This document shows positions 52,801 through 60,053 of a stretch of 64,000 nucleotides of DNA, piece after piece. The stretch spans positions 4,033,740 through 4,097,739 of the forward strand of contig NZ_CP014222.1 in the NCBI RefSeq assembly GCF_000969645.2, written 5' to 3'. How positions within the stretch are numbered: the stretch's first letter is position 1; each line of letters starts with the position of its first letter. A program made the position numbers and the translations under genes. The notes below the pieces were generated by a model. The model saw only the letters and a program-made list of their open reading frames with translations, did no database searches and was not told the DNA's origin. This DNA is from Janthinobacterium sp. B9-8 (GTDB lineage: Bacteria > Pseudomonadota > Gammaproteobacteria > Burkholderiales > Chitinibacteraceae).

Positions 52801-53136
52801 TTAGCTGCGCAGGCGGGGTTTATTGCTTCTCCGTCCCCACTGAATACGGCGCACATCCTGATGCTGGCTTAAACCGATGGCCATCTGGATAAAACTTTGG
52901 CGCAAATCGGCGGATAAATTCAGCAACACCGATAGGCAGAACGTGCCTTCGGGCTGGCGAAATATTTTTAGCTGATGAGCCTGAAAACCAAGATAATTTA
53001 GTTTGTGAATCAGCATCTTACGCAGATCACCAATCGTTGATTCAGAGCTGCTGATATTTAAAAAATACTGTGATTGATGAATTTCACGGGCATGCGCGCC
53101 CCGTATGGCGATGATAAGTCGTTTTAGAAAATGCAT
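52801..53136 (-). CDS. Small soluble protein resembling the MgtC C-terminal (ACT-like) domain
   Basis: Predicted 111 residues from ATG 53136, which has GGAGG 7 bases upstream; longer in-frame starts up to 53259 lack such a site. From about residue 20 (YFLNISSSESTIGDLRKMLI, then HKLNYLGFQAHQLKIF, ending IGLSQHQDVRRIQWGRR) it follows the C-terminal ACT-like domain of MgtC proteins, including the closing L-S-x-x-x-x-V-x-x-I-x-W pattern. The MgtC membrane part is absent. Position before mgtA fits a role in Mg2+ homeostasis, perhaps as a small regulator. This assignment is by eye and moderate. Confidence 0.5.
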   Translation of the reverse strand: MHFLKRLIIAIRGAHAREIHQSQYFLNISSSESTIGDLRKMLIHKLNYLGFQAHQLKIFRQPEGTFCLSVLLNLSADLRQSFIQMAIGLSQHQDVRRIQWGRRSNKPRLRS

Positions 53137-53267
53137 TCTAGCCTCCGAAAAAAAGGGGAGGACGATTGATATCAATAAGGATGAAACCCGGCCATAGGCA
53201 TAACTCAGCATTTGCTTGTTATTCAATGGATCGGTGAGCGGGGAGCCCAAAGACACCACACCCTGCG

Positions 53268-53306
53268 TAGCAGGATATGGCAGATTGAATCTACTTTATC
53301 CTGCTA
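53268..53306 (-). promoter_or_regulatory. Structured 5' leader upstream of the MgtC-like gene
   Basis: TAGCAGGATA (53268-53277) pairs exactly with TATCCTGCTA (53297-53306); the 19-base loop contains a small palindrome AGATTGAATCT. It lies about 130-170 bases before the start codon at 53136, in what would be the untranslated leader. It does not match the M-box or another riboswitch that I can recognise. Confidence 0.5.
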
Positions 53307-53550
53307 TACCGCGGTTACCAACACAGATCGATTACATCCGTCGTTGTCCACAGGACAGCCTCTTAGATAGTTAATATGCAGCGCATTTTACTTATCAAAT
53401 AATTAATGTCAACACTAATTTATTGATTAATTAATATTAATGGCAATTGAATGCGATAGTCATATTGTGAGTGGGGGATTAATTAATTACTTTGATTATG
53501 ACAAAGTGGAATAAATGAATTTGGTATATTTATATCTAATTCATTTATAA
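53307..53550. other. AT-rich intergenic region
   Basis: Part of the 885-base gap between the MgtC-like gene and hisG. This stretch is rich in TTAATTAAT motifs and probably holds the promoter of the MgtC-like gene. No reading frame is supported. The gap otherwise contains a structured leader and two repeats, listed separately. Confidence 0.4.
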
Positions 53551-53579
53551 GGTGTGCTGCGACGAAGTCGTTGCGCACC
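53551..53579. repeat. Short dispersed repeat GGTGTGCTGCGACGAAGTCG
   Basis: 29 bases, largely matching 30072-30100, with a palindromic feel (GGTGTGC ... GCGCACC). Confidence 0.5.
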
Positions 53580-53646
53580 GAGGGCGCATTACAAGCATTG
53601 AATCATCGCAGGGTAGGTTTCACTCCATACGCGTTAACCAAAATAC

Positions 53647-53942
53647 AAAAAGACCTTTTTAGTGCCTTCGGCACGTTGGTTTAGGTGCGGGCGTCCCGCT
53701 GGACCTTCGTTTCTTGCGCGGCCAAGAAACGAAGCCAAAGAAGGCCGCCCCAGCCAGCACGAAGGCCCCTCTCTGCGGATAATCGGCTCGGCGAAAAAGG
53801 CTGATCGGGAGCAAGCCAGCTACCCCTTTTCCGAAACCCCGATACGCTTATTCCTTGCTTCGGCGTGCTTCAAGGGGATTTTTAAGCCCCATGCAAAGAG
53901 AGTGGTCATTACGTTTTTTCGTTGCTTGCTGATACAAAAACA
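53647..53942. repeat. Dispersed repeat, copy 3
   Basis: Closest to copy 2 at both ends (AAAAAGACCTTTTTAGTGCC and the ATGCAAAGAG tail) and to copy 1 in its centre (CTGCGGATAATCGGCTCGGC). The GTGCC-TTC-GGCAC and TTTCTTG..CAAGAAA stems are both intact. Confidence 0.85.
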
Positions 53943-54021
53943 TAGCAGTTAGCGCACATGGGGTGAAGCCCGCGTATTTTTCAGCTTTGCTCGCGGCTTG
54001 CTTCCGCCCTAAGCCAGACGC

Positions 54022-54672
54022 TTAGGCGGCTTGCCTTGCCGCCACAGTTGCGGCAAACGCATCAATAATCGGCTGGAGTTTACTGTGTTTGAGCTTAAGC
54101 GCAGCTTGGTTTACCACCAAGCGGGAGCTGATTTCGCGGATGTCTTCTACGGCAACCAGATGATTGGCTTTAAGCGTGCTGCCGGTGGAGACGAGGTCGA
54201 CGATGGCGTCGGCAAGGCCTACCAGCGGGGCGAGCTCCATAGAGCCGTAGAGCTTGATTATATCGACGTGTACACCCTTATTGGCAAAGTGCTCGCGGGC
54301 GCATTCGGTGTATTTGGTGGCGATGCGTAAACGAGCGCCTTGCTTAACCGCGCCTTCGTAATCAAAACCCTCTTGCACGGCGACCATCAGGCGGCATTTG
54401 GCGATATCCAGGTCCAGTGGTAGATAAAGGCCAGCGCCACCATGCTCTAGCAACACATCTTTACCGGCGATGCCCAGATCAGCCGCGCCGTATTGCACAT
54501 AGGTGGGCACATCTGTTGCGCGAACAATGATCAACCTGACGTCTTCCATATTGGTGCCAATAATCAGCTTGCGGCTGGATTCTGGGGCCTCAGAAGGCAC
54601 AATGCCTGCGGCAGCCAGCAGGGGCAGCGTTTCTTCGAAGATACGACCTTTGGATAGCGCGATGGTGATCAT
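54022..54672 (-). CDS. hisG: HisG, ATP phosphoribosyltransferase (short form)
   Basis: Predicted 216 residues: MITIALSKGRIFEETLPLLA, DLGIAGKDVLLEH and IVDLVSTGSTLKANHL (PRPP-binding). The length shows the short form, which lacks the C-terminal regulatory domain and by family knowledge needs HisZ as partner; hisZ is not in the window. First step of histidine synthesis. Isolated from hisD and the main his cluster by 15 and 28 kb. Confidence 0.95.
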   Translation of the reverse strand: MITIALSKGRIFEETLPLLAAAGIVPSEAPESSRKLIIGTNMEDVRLIIVRATDVPTYVQYGAADLGIAGKDVLLEHGGAGLYLPLDLDIAKCRLMVAVQEGFDYEGAVKQGARLRIATKYTECAREHFANKGVHVDIIKLYGSMELAPLVGLADAIVDLVSTGSTLKANHLVAVEDIREISSRLVVNQAALKLKHSKLQPIIDAFAATVAARQAA

Positions 54673-54817
54673 GGATACGTCCGGTAGATTTAATTTGGCG
54701 GCGGTACAGGATGATTAAATTCAAGCTTAAAGCCGGAGATGGGCCACTCATATTATATGTTTTTGTAAGTGGCAGAACATGGCATTGGCAGGTGTTTCAG
54801 TGCTTATGCCTATGCTC

Positions 54818-55222
54818 TTACTTAAATAATTTTAAACTCACTGGGTATTTGGATGGCCAGCCGTTGATGGCTTTGGCTCCTTCCCATAATGCAAAAATAG
54901 CTGAGCCAATGGCGACCCACCAAAGTGGCAAGGCGCTGTGTAATACAAAGCCCGCTAACATGGCCAAAGCGTAAAAGCAGCCCATTAGTACTTGAAAATT
55001 GCATGCGCTGATGGCGTGTTGCTCCACGTAATCGGAATGAACACGGGCAAATTGTAGTACCAGCACCGGAATCATCAAGGCCAGCACGGCCATGGGCAAA
55101 ATCGGCAGCCAGAACACACCAGCCAGATGCGCCAGCGCGGCTGCGCCTTTTTCATTTTGCGAAGGAGGGCGCGGCTTGTCGTCTTGTTCTTCTGGAGCGG
55201 GTTTTGGGTTGAAGATCAACAT
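54818..55222 (-). CDS. DUF4870 family membrane protein
   Basis: Predicted 134 residues with three to four hydrophobic segments. KGAAALAHLAGVFWLPILPM, YVEQHAISACNFQVLMGCFY and WWVAIGSAIFALWEGAKAIN fit DUF4870 (Tic20-like small membrane proteins). Function unknown. Lies between murA and hisG, same strand. Confidence 0.8.
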   Translation of the reverse strand: MLIFNPKPAPEEQDDKPRPPSQNEKGAAALAHLAGVFWLPILPMAVLALMIPVLVLQFARVHSDYVEQHAISACNFQVLMGCFYALAMLAGFVLHSALPLWWVAIGSAIFALWEGAKAINGWPSKYPVSLKLFK

Positions 55223-55250
55223 GGCTTCGCCTGGAAAATAGCAGTGTTAT

Positions 55251-55310
55251 GTAGGGCGGGTTGCAACCCGCGAGCACTGCCGAAAAATACGCGGATTTCA
55301 CCCGCCCTAC
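55251..55310. repeat. Palindromic intergenic element, GTAGGGCGGGT type
   Basis: GTAGGGCGGGT and ACCCGCCCTAC form perfect 11-base arms, with inner TTGCAACCCGC / GCGGATTTC. Half-elements occur at about 44790 and 57945. Confidence 0.75.
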
Positions 55311-55339
55311 AAATTAATCAAGGACGCTAATGTGAATGC

Positions 55340-55399
55340 TTAGGCAATACGCTCAATTTGCGCACCAACTGCCGAAACTTGCGCTCTAATAAACTCGTA
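55340..55399 (-). pseudogene. Diverged duplicate of the last 20 codons of murA
   Basis: Read on the minus strand it encodes YEFIRAQVSAVGAQIERIA followed by TAA, against the real murA end YEHIERKLSAVGAQIERIA. It is 60 bases, as in murA, and lies 14 bases beyond the true stop, giving a 74-base offset. It has no start and is not expressed as a protein by itself. Confidence 0.85.
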
Positions 55400-55413
55400 A
55401 GCAGGGCCAAGGC

Positions 55414-56664
55414 TTAGGCAATGCGTTCGATTTGTGCGCCAACAGCCGACAATTTGCGCTCGATATGCTCGTAGCCGCGATCCAAGTGATAAATACGATC
55501 CACAATGGTTTCGCCGCTGGCAATCAAGCCTGCAATCACGAGGGATGCCGATGCGCGTAAGTCTGTGGCCATCACGGTTGCGCCTTCTAGCTTTTCAACG
55601 CCGGTCACAATCGCCGTATTGCCTTCGGTATTGATTTTAGCGCCCATGCGGATCAGCTCGGGAGCGTGCATAAAGCGGTTTTCAAAGATGGTCTCGGTAA
55701 TGACGCCCGTGCCTTCCGCTACGCAGTTCAGCAGCATAAATTGCGCTTGCATATCGGTTGGGAAAGCAGGGTAGGGCATGGTGCGGATATTCACAGCTTT
55801 AGGGCGTTGTTTCATATCGATGGCGATCCAATCGTCCCCAGCTTCGATATAAGCACCGGCTTCACGCAGCTTTTCCAGCACGGCTTCCATAATATCAGCA
55901 CGGGTATTGCGTAATACCAGCTTGCCTTGCGCTACGGCGGCGGCGATCAGGAAAGTGCCGGTTTCGATACGATCTGGCACGATAGCATGCTCTGCGCCGT
56001 GCAGCTCGGCAACGCCTTCGATGGTAATGGTATCTGTGCCGTGGCCGCTGATTTTTGCGCCCATTTTGATCAGGCAATCTGCCAGATCGACGACTTCGGG
56101 TTCGCGGGCGGCGTTTTCGATGATCGTGATGCCGTCTGCCAGTGTGGCCGCCATCAGCAGATTTTCAGTACCGGTTACGGTAACCATATCGCAAACAATA
56201 CGTGCGCCTTTGAGCTTACCGGTGGCTTTTACATAGCCATGCTCGATTACAATCTCGGCACCCATCGCTTGCAGGCCTTTGATATGTTGATCAACTGGGC
56301 GAGCGCCAATGGCGCATCCCCCTGGCAGGGAAACCTGAGCTTCGCCAAAGCGCGCTAAAGTGGGGCCAAGCACCAGAATCGACGCGCGCATGGTTTTGAC
56401 CAGCTCGTAAGGTGCAATCAGGGTGGTGACTTCATTGGCGGTGATTTCGTATTCGTGAATGTTATCGGTCATCACGCGCACGCCCATGCCTTGCAGCAAT
56501 TTTTGCGTGGTTTTTACGTCTGCAAGCTGAGGTACATTGCTGAGGCGCAAAGTGCCTGCAGTTAGCAAGCTGGCGCATAAAATAGGTAAGGCAGCATTTT
56601 TTGCGCCAGAGATAGAGATTTCGCCAGCGAGCGGGTTGCCGCCAGTAATTTTTAGTTTGTCCAT
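55414..56664 (-). CDS. murA: MurA, UDP-GlcNAc enolpyruvyl transferase
   Basis: Predicted 416 residues of the EPSP synthase-like fold. LKITGGNPLAGEISISGAKN at the N-terminus, the active-site Cys in LPGGCAIGARP (target of fosfomycin), EAVLEKLREAGAYI and FPTDMQAQFMLL. First committed step of peptidoglycan synthesis. In the same order as in other proteobacteria after the mla genes and ibaG. Confidence 0.97.
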   Translation of the reverse strand: MDKLKITGGNPLAGEISISGAKNAALPILCASLLTAGTLRLSNVPQLADVKTTQKLLQGMGVRVMTDNIHEYEITANEVTTLIAPYELVKTMRASILVLGPTLARFGEAQVSLPGGCAIGARPVDQHIKGLQAMGAEIVIEHGYVKATGKLKGARIVCDMVTVTGTENLLMAATLADGITIIENAAREPEVVDLADCLIKMGAKISGHGTDTITIEGVAELHGAEHAIVPDRIETGTFLIAAAVAQGKLVLRNTRADIMEAVLEKLREAGAYIEAGDDWIAIDMKQRPKAVNIRTMPYPAFPTDMQAQFMLLNCVAEGTGVITETIFENRFMHAPELIRMGAKINTEGNTAIVTGVEKLEGATVMATDLRASASLVIAGLIASGETIVDRIYHLDRGYEHIERKLSAVGAQIERIA

Positions 56665-56682
56665 TTCTGTAACTCTTTGTGT

Positions 56683-56862
56683 TTATTTCAGGTAATACCA
56701 AAGCAGTGCGGCAGCGCCTGCGATCAGCCAAGGCAGATTAGTGAGGGCAGCTAGTTTTTGCGAGCTGCGATCGAGTGGTTTTTTCGCTTCAACGATGGCT
56801 TGTTCAAGCTTGGCGCGGTTCTTTTCGATGCCGTCCAGATTGAAGCGATTTTCGGTATTCAC
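56683..56862 (-). CDS. Small single-TM protein between ibaG and murA
   Basis: Predicted 59 residues if it starts at GTG 56862, which overlaps the ibaG stop as GTGA; an ATG 12 bases upstream inside ibaG is the alternative. A charged helical part (IEKNRAKLEQAIVEAKKPLD) is followed by a C-terminal TM helix (WLIAGAAALLWYYLK). No family recognised. The coupling suggests it is a real gene, but its short length leaves doubt. Confidence 0.5.
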   Translation of the reverse strand: MNTENRFNLDGIEKNRAKLEQAIVEAKKPLDRSSQKLAALTNLPWLIAGAAALLWYYLK

Positions 56863-57098
56863 AGCGCAGCCCATTCGGCTGGGGTCAGCGTTTTTTCTAG
56901 CGATAAGGCATGGAGTTCGCCAGAGTCTAGCTCTGGTTTAACCGATTCTTTCACTAAACGATGACGCGCCAAAAGGCCAAGGCCTTCAAAGCGCGGGGAT
57001 GCGATACGAGCATAAAAATGGTGACCATCGCCTGTTACTTCAACCGCTGTTGCGTCTAGGCGCTCGGTAAGTAAGGCTTGTACTGATTCTGGAGTCAT
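56859..57098 (-). CDS. ibaG: BolA-family protein IbaG
   Basis: Predicted 79 residues: VTGDGHHFYARIASPRFEGL, GLLARHRLVKESVKPELDSG, HALSLEKTLTP match the BolA/IbaG fold with its conserved His and RHRLV motif. BolA-type proteins work with monothiol glutaredoxins in iron-sulfur handling. Between the ABC-2 exporter and murA, as ibaG is in E. coli. Confidence 0.9.
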   Translation of the reverse strand: MTPESVQALLTERLDATAVEVTGDGHHFYARIASPRFEGLGLLARHRLVKESVKPELDSGELHALSLEKTLTPAEWAAL

Positions 57099-57102
57099 GG
57101 GG

Positions 57103-57858
57103 TTATTGCCTTAATTTGTAACCAGATTTAATTAATGCGTAGGCAGCGCTGGCCACAATGGCTAAAGAAAGCGCTGCAACGGCAAAAGCATGCCAAGGTG
57201 ACACATCGCTTACGCCAAAGAAGCCGTAGCGAAAACCGTCAATCATATAAAAAATTGGGTTCCAGCTCGATACGCCCTGCCAGAAGGCGGGCAGGCTGTG
57301 AATGGAGTAGAACACACCTGATAAAAACGTCAGCGGCATAATCAGAAAGTTTTGAAATGCGGCCAGCTGATCGTATTTTTCTGCCCAAATCCCTGCCAGT
57401 ATGCCCAGTGCGGCCATCATGGCGGAGCTAATCAGCGCAAAGACCAAAATCCACAGCGGATGGGCAAAAGCAGGCATGTTAAACCACATGGTGACGAGCA
57501 AAACGCCTGCGCCAACCACAAGCCCACGCACCATGGCGGCCAGTAAATAGGCGAGGAAAAATTCTAGGTGCGATAGCGGTGGCAGCAGGGCAAAAATTAG
57601 GCTGCCGGTGACTTTGGATTGAATCAGGCTGGATGATGAATTAGCAAAACTGTTTTGCAGTAGTGACATCATCACAAGGCCAGGGATCAGAAACGCGGTG
57701 TATTGCACGCCGGGATAGGGCTGTACATGGTTATCGAGTACGTGGGCAAAGATCAGCAGGTACATCAGTGCAGTCAGCACAGGCGCTGCTACGGTTTGAA
57801 AAGCAACTTTCCAAAAACGTAGTACTTCTTTGTAAAACAGCGTGTAAAAACCTTGCAT
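57103..57858 (-). CDS. ABC-2 type exporter permease (YadH-like)
   Basis: Predicted 251 residues from ATG 57858 (MQGFYTLFYKEVLRFWKV); a longer frame upstream adds an unrelated stretch. Six TM helices and the ABC-2 family pattern: YTAFLIPGLVMMSLLQNSFA, LSGVFYSIHSLPAFWQGVS and NPIFYMIDGFRYGFFG. Partner of the ATPase at 57966. Substrate unknown; YadGH-like exporters are widespread. Confidence 0.88.
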   Translation of the reverse strand: MQGFYTLFYKEVLRFWKVAFQTVAAPVLTALMYLLIFAHVLDNHVQPYPGVQYTAFLIPGLVMMSLLQNSFANSSSSLIQSKVTGSLIFALLPPLSHLEFFLAYLLAAMVRGLVVGAGVLLVTMWFNMPAFAHPLWILVFALISSAMMAALGILAGIWAEKYDQLAAFQNFLIMPLTFLSGVFYSIHSLPAFWQGVSSWNPIFYMIDGFRYGFFGVSDVSPWHAFAVAALSLAIVASAAYALIKSGYKLRQ

Positions 57859-57965
57859 AGTGTCTTCTTGTAGCGGATGGCTTTGGGCTATTTTAAGGGG
57901 GAGCGTATTTGCAAATAATGGCATGGCATACATGTAAAACGGCGGCTTACACCCGCCCCACGGTT

Positions 57966-58862
57966 CTATGCGTTTTGCATCATATTGACAAAGATCGTTT
58001 CCAGATCGGCTTTGCCGACTTCGATATCCCTGAGCTGAACCGAGTTATTTCTGAGCTCGGTCAGGATGGCTTCCAGATCTTTGCAGTCTGCGAGTTTTAG
58101 CTCAAAGCCATTATCACGCTCGCAAATCAGCAGCGGGGCGAGGGACGCGGGCAGTACGGCAGGCTTAATTTTGATAAACAAATCGCGTGCCGCGCCTCGG
58201 CTCATTAGCGTGTCTTTGTTTTCCAGTGAAATCAGCTCGCCTTTTTTAAGCATGGCGATGCGGTTGCACAGGGTTTCGGCTTCTTCCAGATAATGCGTCG
58301 TCAGCACAATGGTGTGGCCGTCGCTATTAAGGCGGCGAATAAAATCCCATAGCGTTTTGCGCAGCTCAACGTCTACCCCAGCGGTAGGCTCATCCAGCAC
58401 AATAACCGGTGGGCGATGTACCAAGGCTTGCGCCACCATCACACGGCGTTTCATACCGCCGGATAAGGCGCGCATATTGGCATTGGCTTTATCGCTAAGG
58501 CCCAGATTGGCGAGAATCTCGTCTATCCAGTTGTCGTTATTGCGTAAGCCAAAATAGCCGGATTGAAACGTCAGTGTTTCACGCACGGTAAAGAAGGGAT
58601 CGAACACCAGCTCTTGCGGAACAATACCCACTGCGCGGCGTGCTTCGCGGTAGTTTTTTTGGACATCAAAGCCCATGACCGAAATATGCCCTGAAGTGGG
58701 GCGCGATAAACCAGCCAGAGCAGAGATCAGTGTGGTTTTACCTGCGCCATTAGGACCAAGGAGGGCAAAGAAATCGCCCTGTTCCACAGTAAAACTCACA
58801 CCTTTAAGCGCATGGAAATCGCCGAATTGCTTGGCTACGGAGTTAAAAACAATTGCACTCAA
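57966..58862 (-). CDS. ABC-2 type exporter ATPase (YadG-like)
   Basis: Predicted 298 residues. Walker A GPNGAGKTT, signature LSGGMKRRVMVAQAL, Walker B VIVLDEPTAGVD and H-loop LTTHYLEEAE. Typical CcmA/YadG-type exporter ATPase. Start overlaps the mlaA stop by 4 bases, so it is translated with the Mla genes. Confidence 0.9.
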   Translation of the reverse strand: MSAIVFNSVAKQFGDFHALKGVSFTVEQGDFFALLGPNGAGKTTLISALAGLSRPTSGHISVMGFDVQKNYREARRAVGIVPQELVFDPFFTVRETLTFQSGYFGLRNNDNWIDEILANLGLSDKANANMRALSGGMKRRVMVAQALVHRPPVIVLDEPTAGVDVELRKTLWDFIRRLNSDGHTIVLTTHYLEEAETLCNRIAMLKKGELISLENKDTLMSRGAARDLFIKIKPAVLPASLAPLLICERDNGFELKLADCKDLEAILTELRNNSVQLRDIEVGKADLETIFVNMMQNA

Positions 58863-59680
58863 GGAGCAACCTCGGCAACACCGCTGGCCGTCAAGCTGGC
58901 AGGGGCGCTGGCTGCTGCTGCACTTGCGTTAGATGCTTTTGCACGCAGCTCTTTGGCCGCATCCATTGCATCGAGCTCTTCATCTGTCGGGCCTAATTGC
59001 AGTGGCTTGGGCGGATTACCATCCCAGACGCGGAAATATCTGCGTTGCAAATAAGCATCGCGGATATAGGCATAGGGGTCGGCTTGCGCATTGATAAGCG
59101 GATCAAGCGGCAAAAGCTGGCGGCGCTGCTCTATACCCCAAGCGCCATAGCGAATGACCTGAGTGCTGAGATCTTGTGTGCCATCCCAGATATCTAAAGG
59201 ATCGGCAAAGAAACGTACCGCCATATCGCTGCTGTCACGCAGTGTGGTTGGCCCACGCAAAGGAATCATTAAATAGGGGCCGGAGTCCATTCCCCAGCTG
59301 CCTAAGGCCTGACCAATATCTTCGTCGCTTTTTTTGAGGCCCATATCGCTGGCCCAATCTACCAAACCAAACATACCTAGTGTGGTATTCACCATCACCC
59401 GGCCCATGCTATGGCCCGCTTCGCTGCCTTTGCCTTGTAACAAGGCACCAAAGGAGGCAAAGAAATCATCGATATTTGCAAAGAAGTTGCTGGCACCCTC
59501 TTTAACCGGGCCTGGCGAGTATTTTTCGTGCGCTTCTGCCGCAGGCTTGAGTACGGCTTTGTCTACAGCGTTATTAACCGCAAAAATACCGCGATTGACA
59601 GGCTCGATAGGGTCGTAATTATTCTGTGGCGTCGCACATGCGCCAAGTAAGAGGGTAAATAAGGGAAGAAGACGGCGCAT
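58859..59680 (-). CDS. mlaA: MlaA (VacJ) outer-membrane lipoprotein
   Basis: Predicted 273 residues. Lipobox LLLGAC with Cys15, then NYDPIEPVNRGIFAVNNAVD, YSPGPVKEGASNFFANIDD, VMVNTTLGMFGLVDWASDMG and GPYLMIPLRGPTTLRDS. MlaA removes misplaced phospholipids from the outer leaflet and passes them to MlaC. The C-terminal Ala/Ser-rich tail is not conserved. Confidence 0.95.
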   Translation of the reverse strand: MRRLLPLFTLLLGACATPQNNYDPIEPVNRGIFAVNNAVDKAVLKPAAEAHEKYSPGPVKEGASNFFANIDDFFASFGALLQGKGSEAGHSMGRVMVNTTLGMFGLVDWASDMGLKKSDEDIGQALGSWGMDSGPYLMIPLRGPTTLRDSSDMAVRFFADPLDIWDGTQDLSTQVIRYGAWGIEQRRQLLPLDPLINAQADPYAYIRDAYLQRRYFRVWDGNPPKPLQLGPTDEELDAMDAAKELRAKASNASAAAASAPASLTASGVAEVAP

Positions 59681-59786
59681 GTGAGTCGTAAATTAAGTGA
59701 GCAAGGTCGATATTCTAGGCTGATTTGCGGTTTGGCGCTGATTTATAGAGCGGCTTTGAGTGCAGGAGCAGATATTTTATATCCCG

Positions 59787-60053
59787 CTACTTTATGGGCA
59801 GCAGTGCATCTACTTCGTAGAGGCGAATCAAACCCGCCAAGCCTTCAGGTACGCCAGAAAATTGTAATTCGCCGCCCTGCTTCCGGGCGCTGCGCATCCA
59901 GTGTAGGAGCAGAGCTACCGCACTTGAATCTGCCGCGCTGATCTGGCTTAAGTCCACCTGCAGCAACTCGCCCTGAGCCAAGCTTGGCAGGGTAGTGAGC
60001 TGCTGCGCCGCAGATTCAAGCGTTAGCGTGCCTGTGGCTTGGAAAACTTTCAT
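59787..60053 (-). CDS. mlaB: MlaB, STAS-domain subunit of the Mla transporter
   Basis: Predicted 88-residue STAS domain: LLQVDLSQISAADSSAVALL with the conserved Ser after Asp-Ser. It stabilises MlaF in the inner-membrane MlaFEDB complex. Overlaps mlaC by 4 bases; 106 bases separate it from mlaA. Confidence 0.9.
   Translation of the reverse strand: MKVFQATGTLTLESAAQQLTTLPSLAQGELLQVDLSQISAADSSAVALLLHWMRSARKQGGELQFSGVPEGLAGLIRLYEVDALLPIK

Noticed and set aside
53137..53259. N-terminal extension of the MgtC-like protein with a hydrophobic segment
   Set aside because: The only good ribosome binding site (GGAGG) precedes the internal ATG at 53136; the longer frame starts at weak codons within the structured leader.
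53137..53370. M-box (ykoK) Mg2+ riboswitch upstream of the MgtC-like gene
   Set aside because: The conserved M-box core sequence is not recognisable; only an unassigned stem structure is seen.
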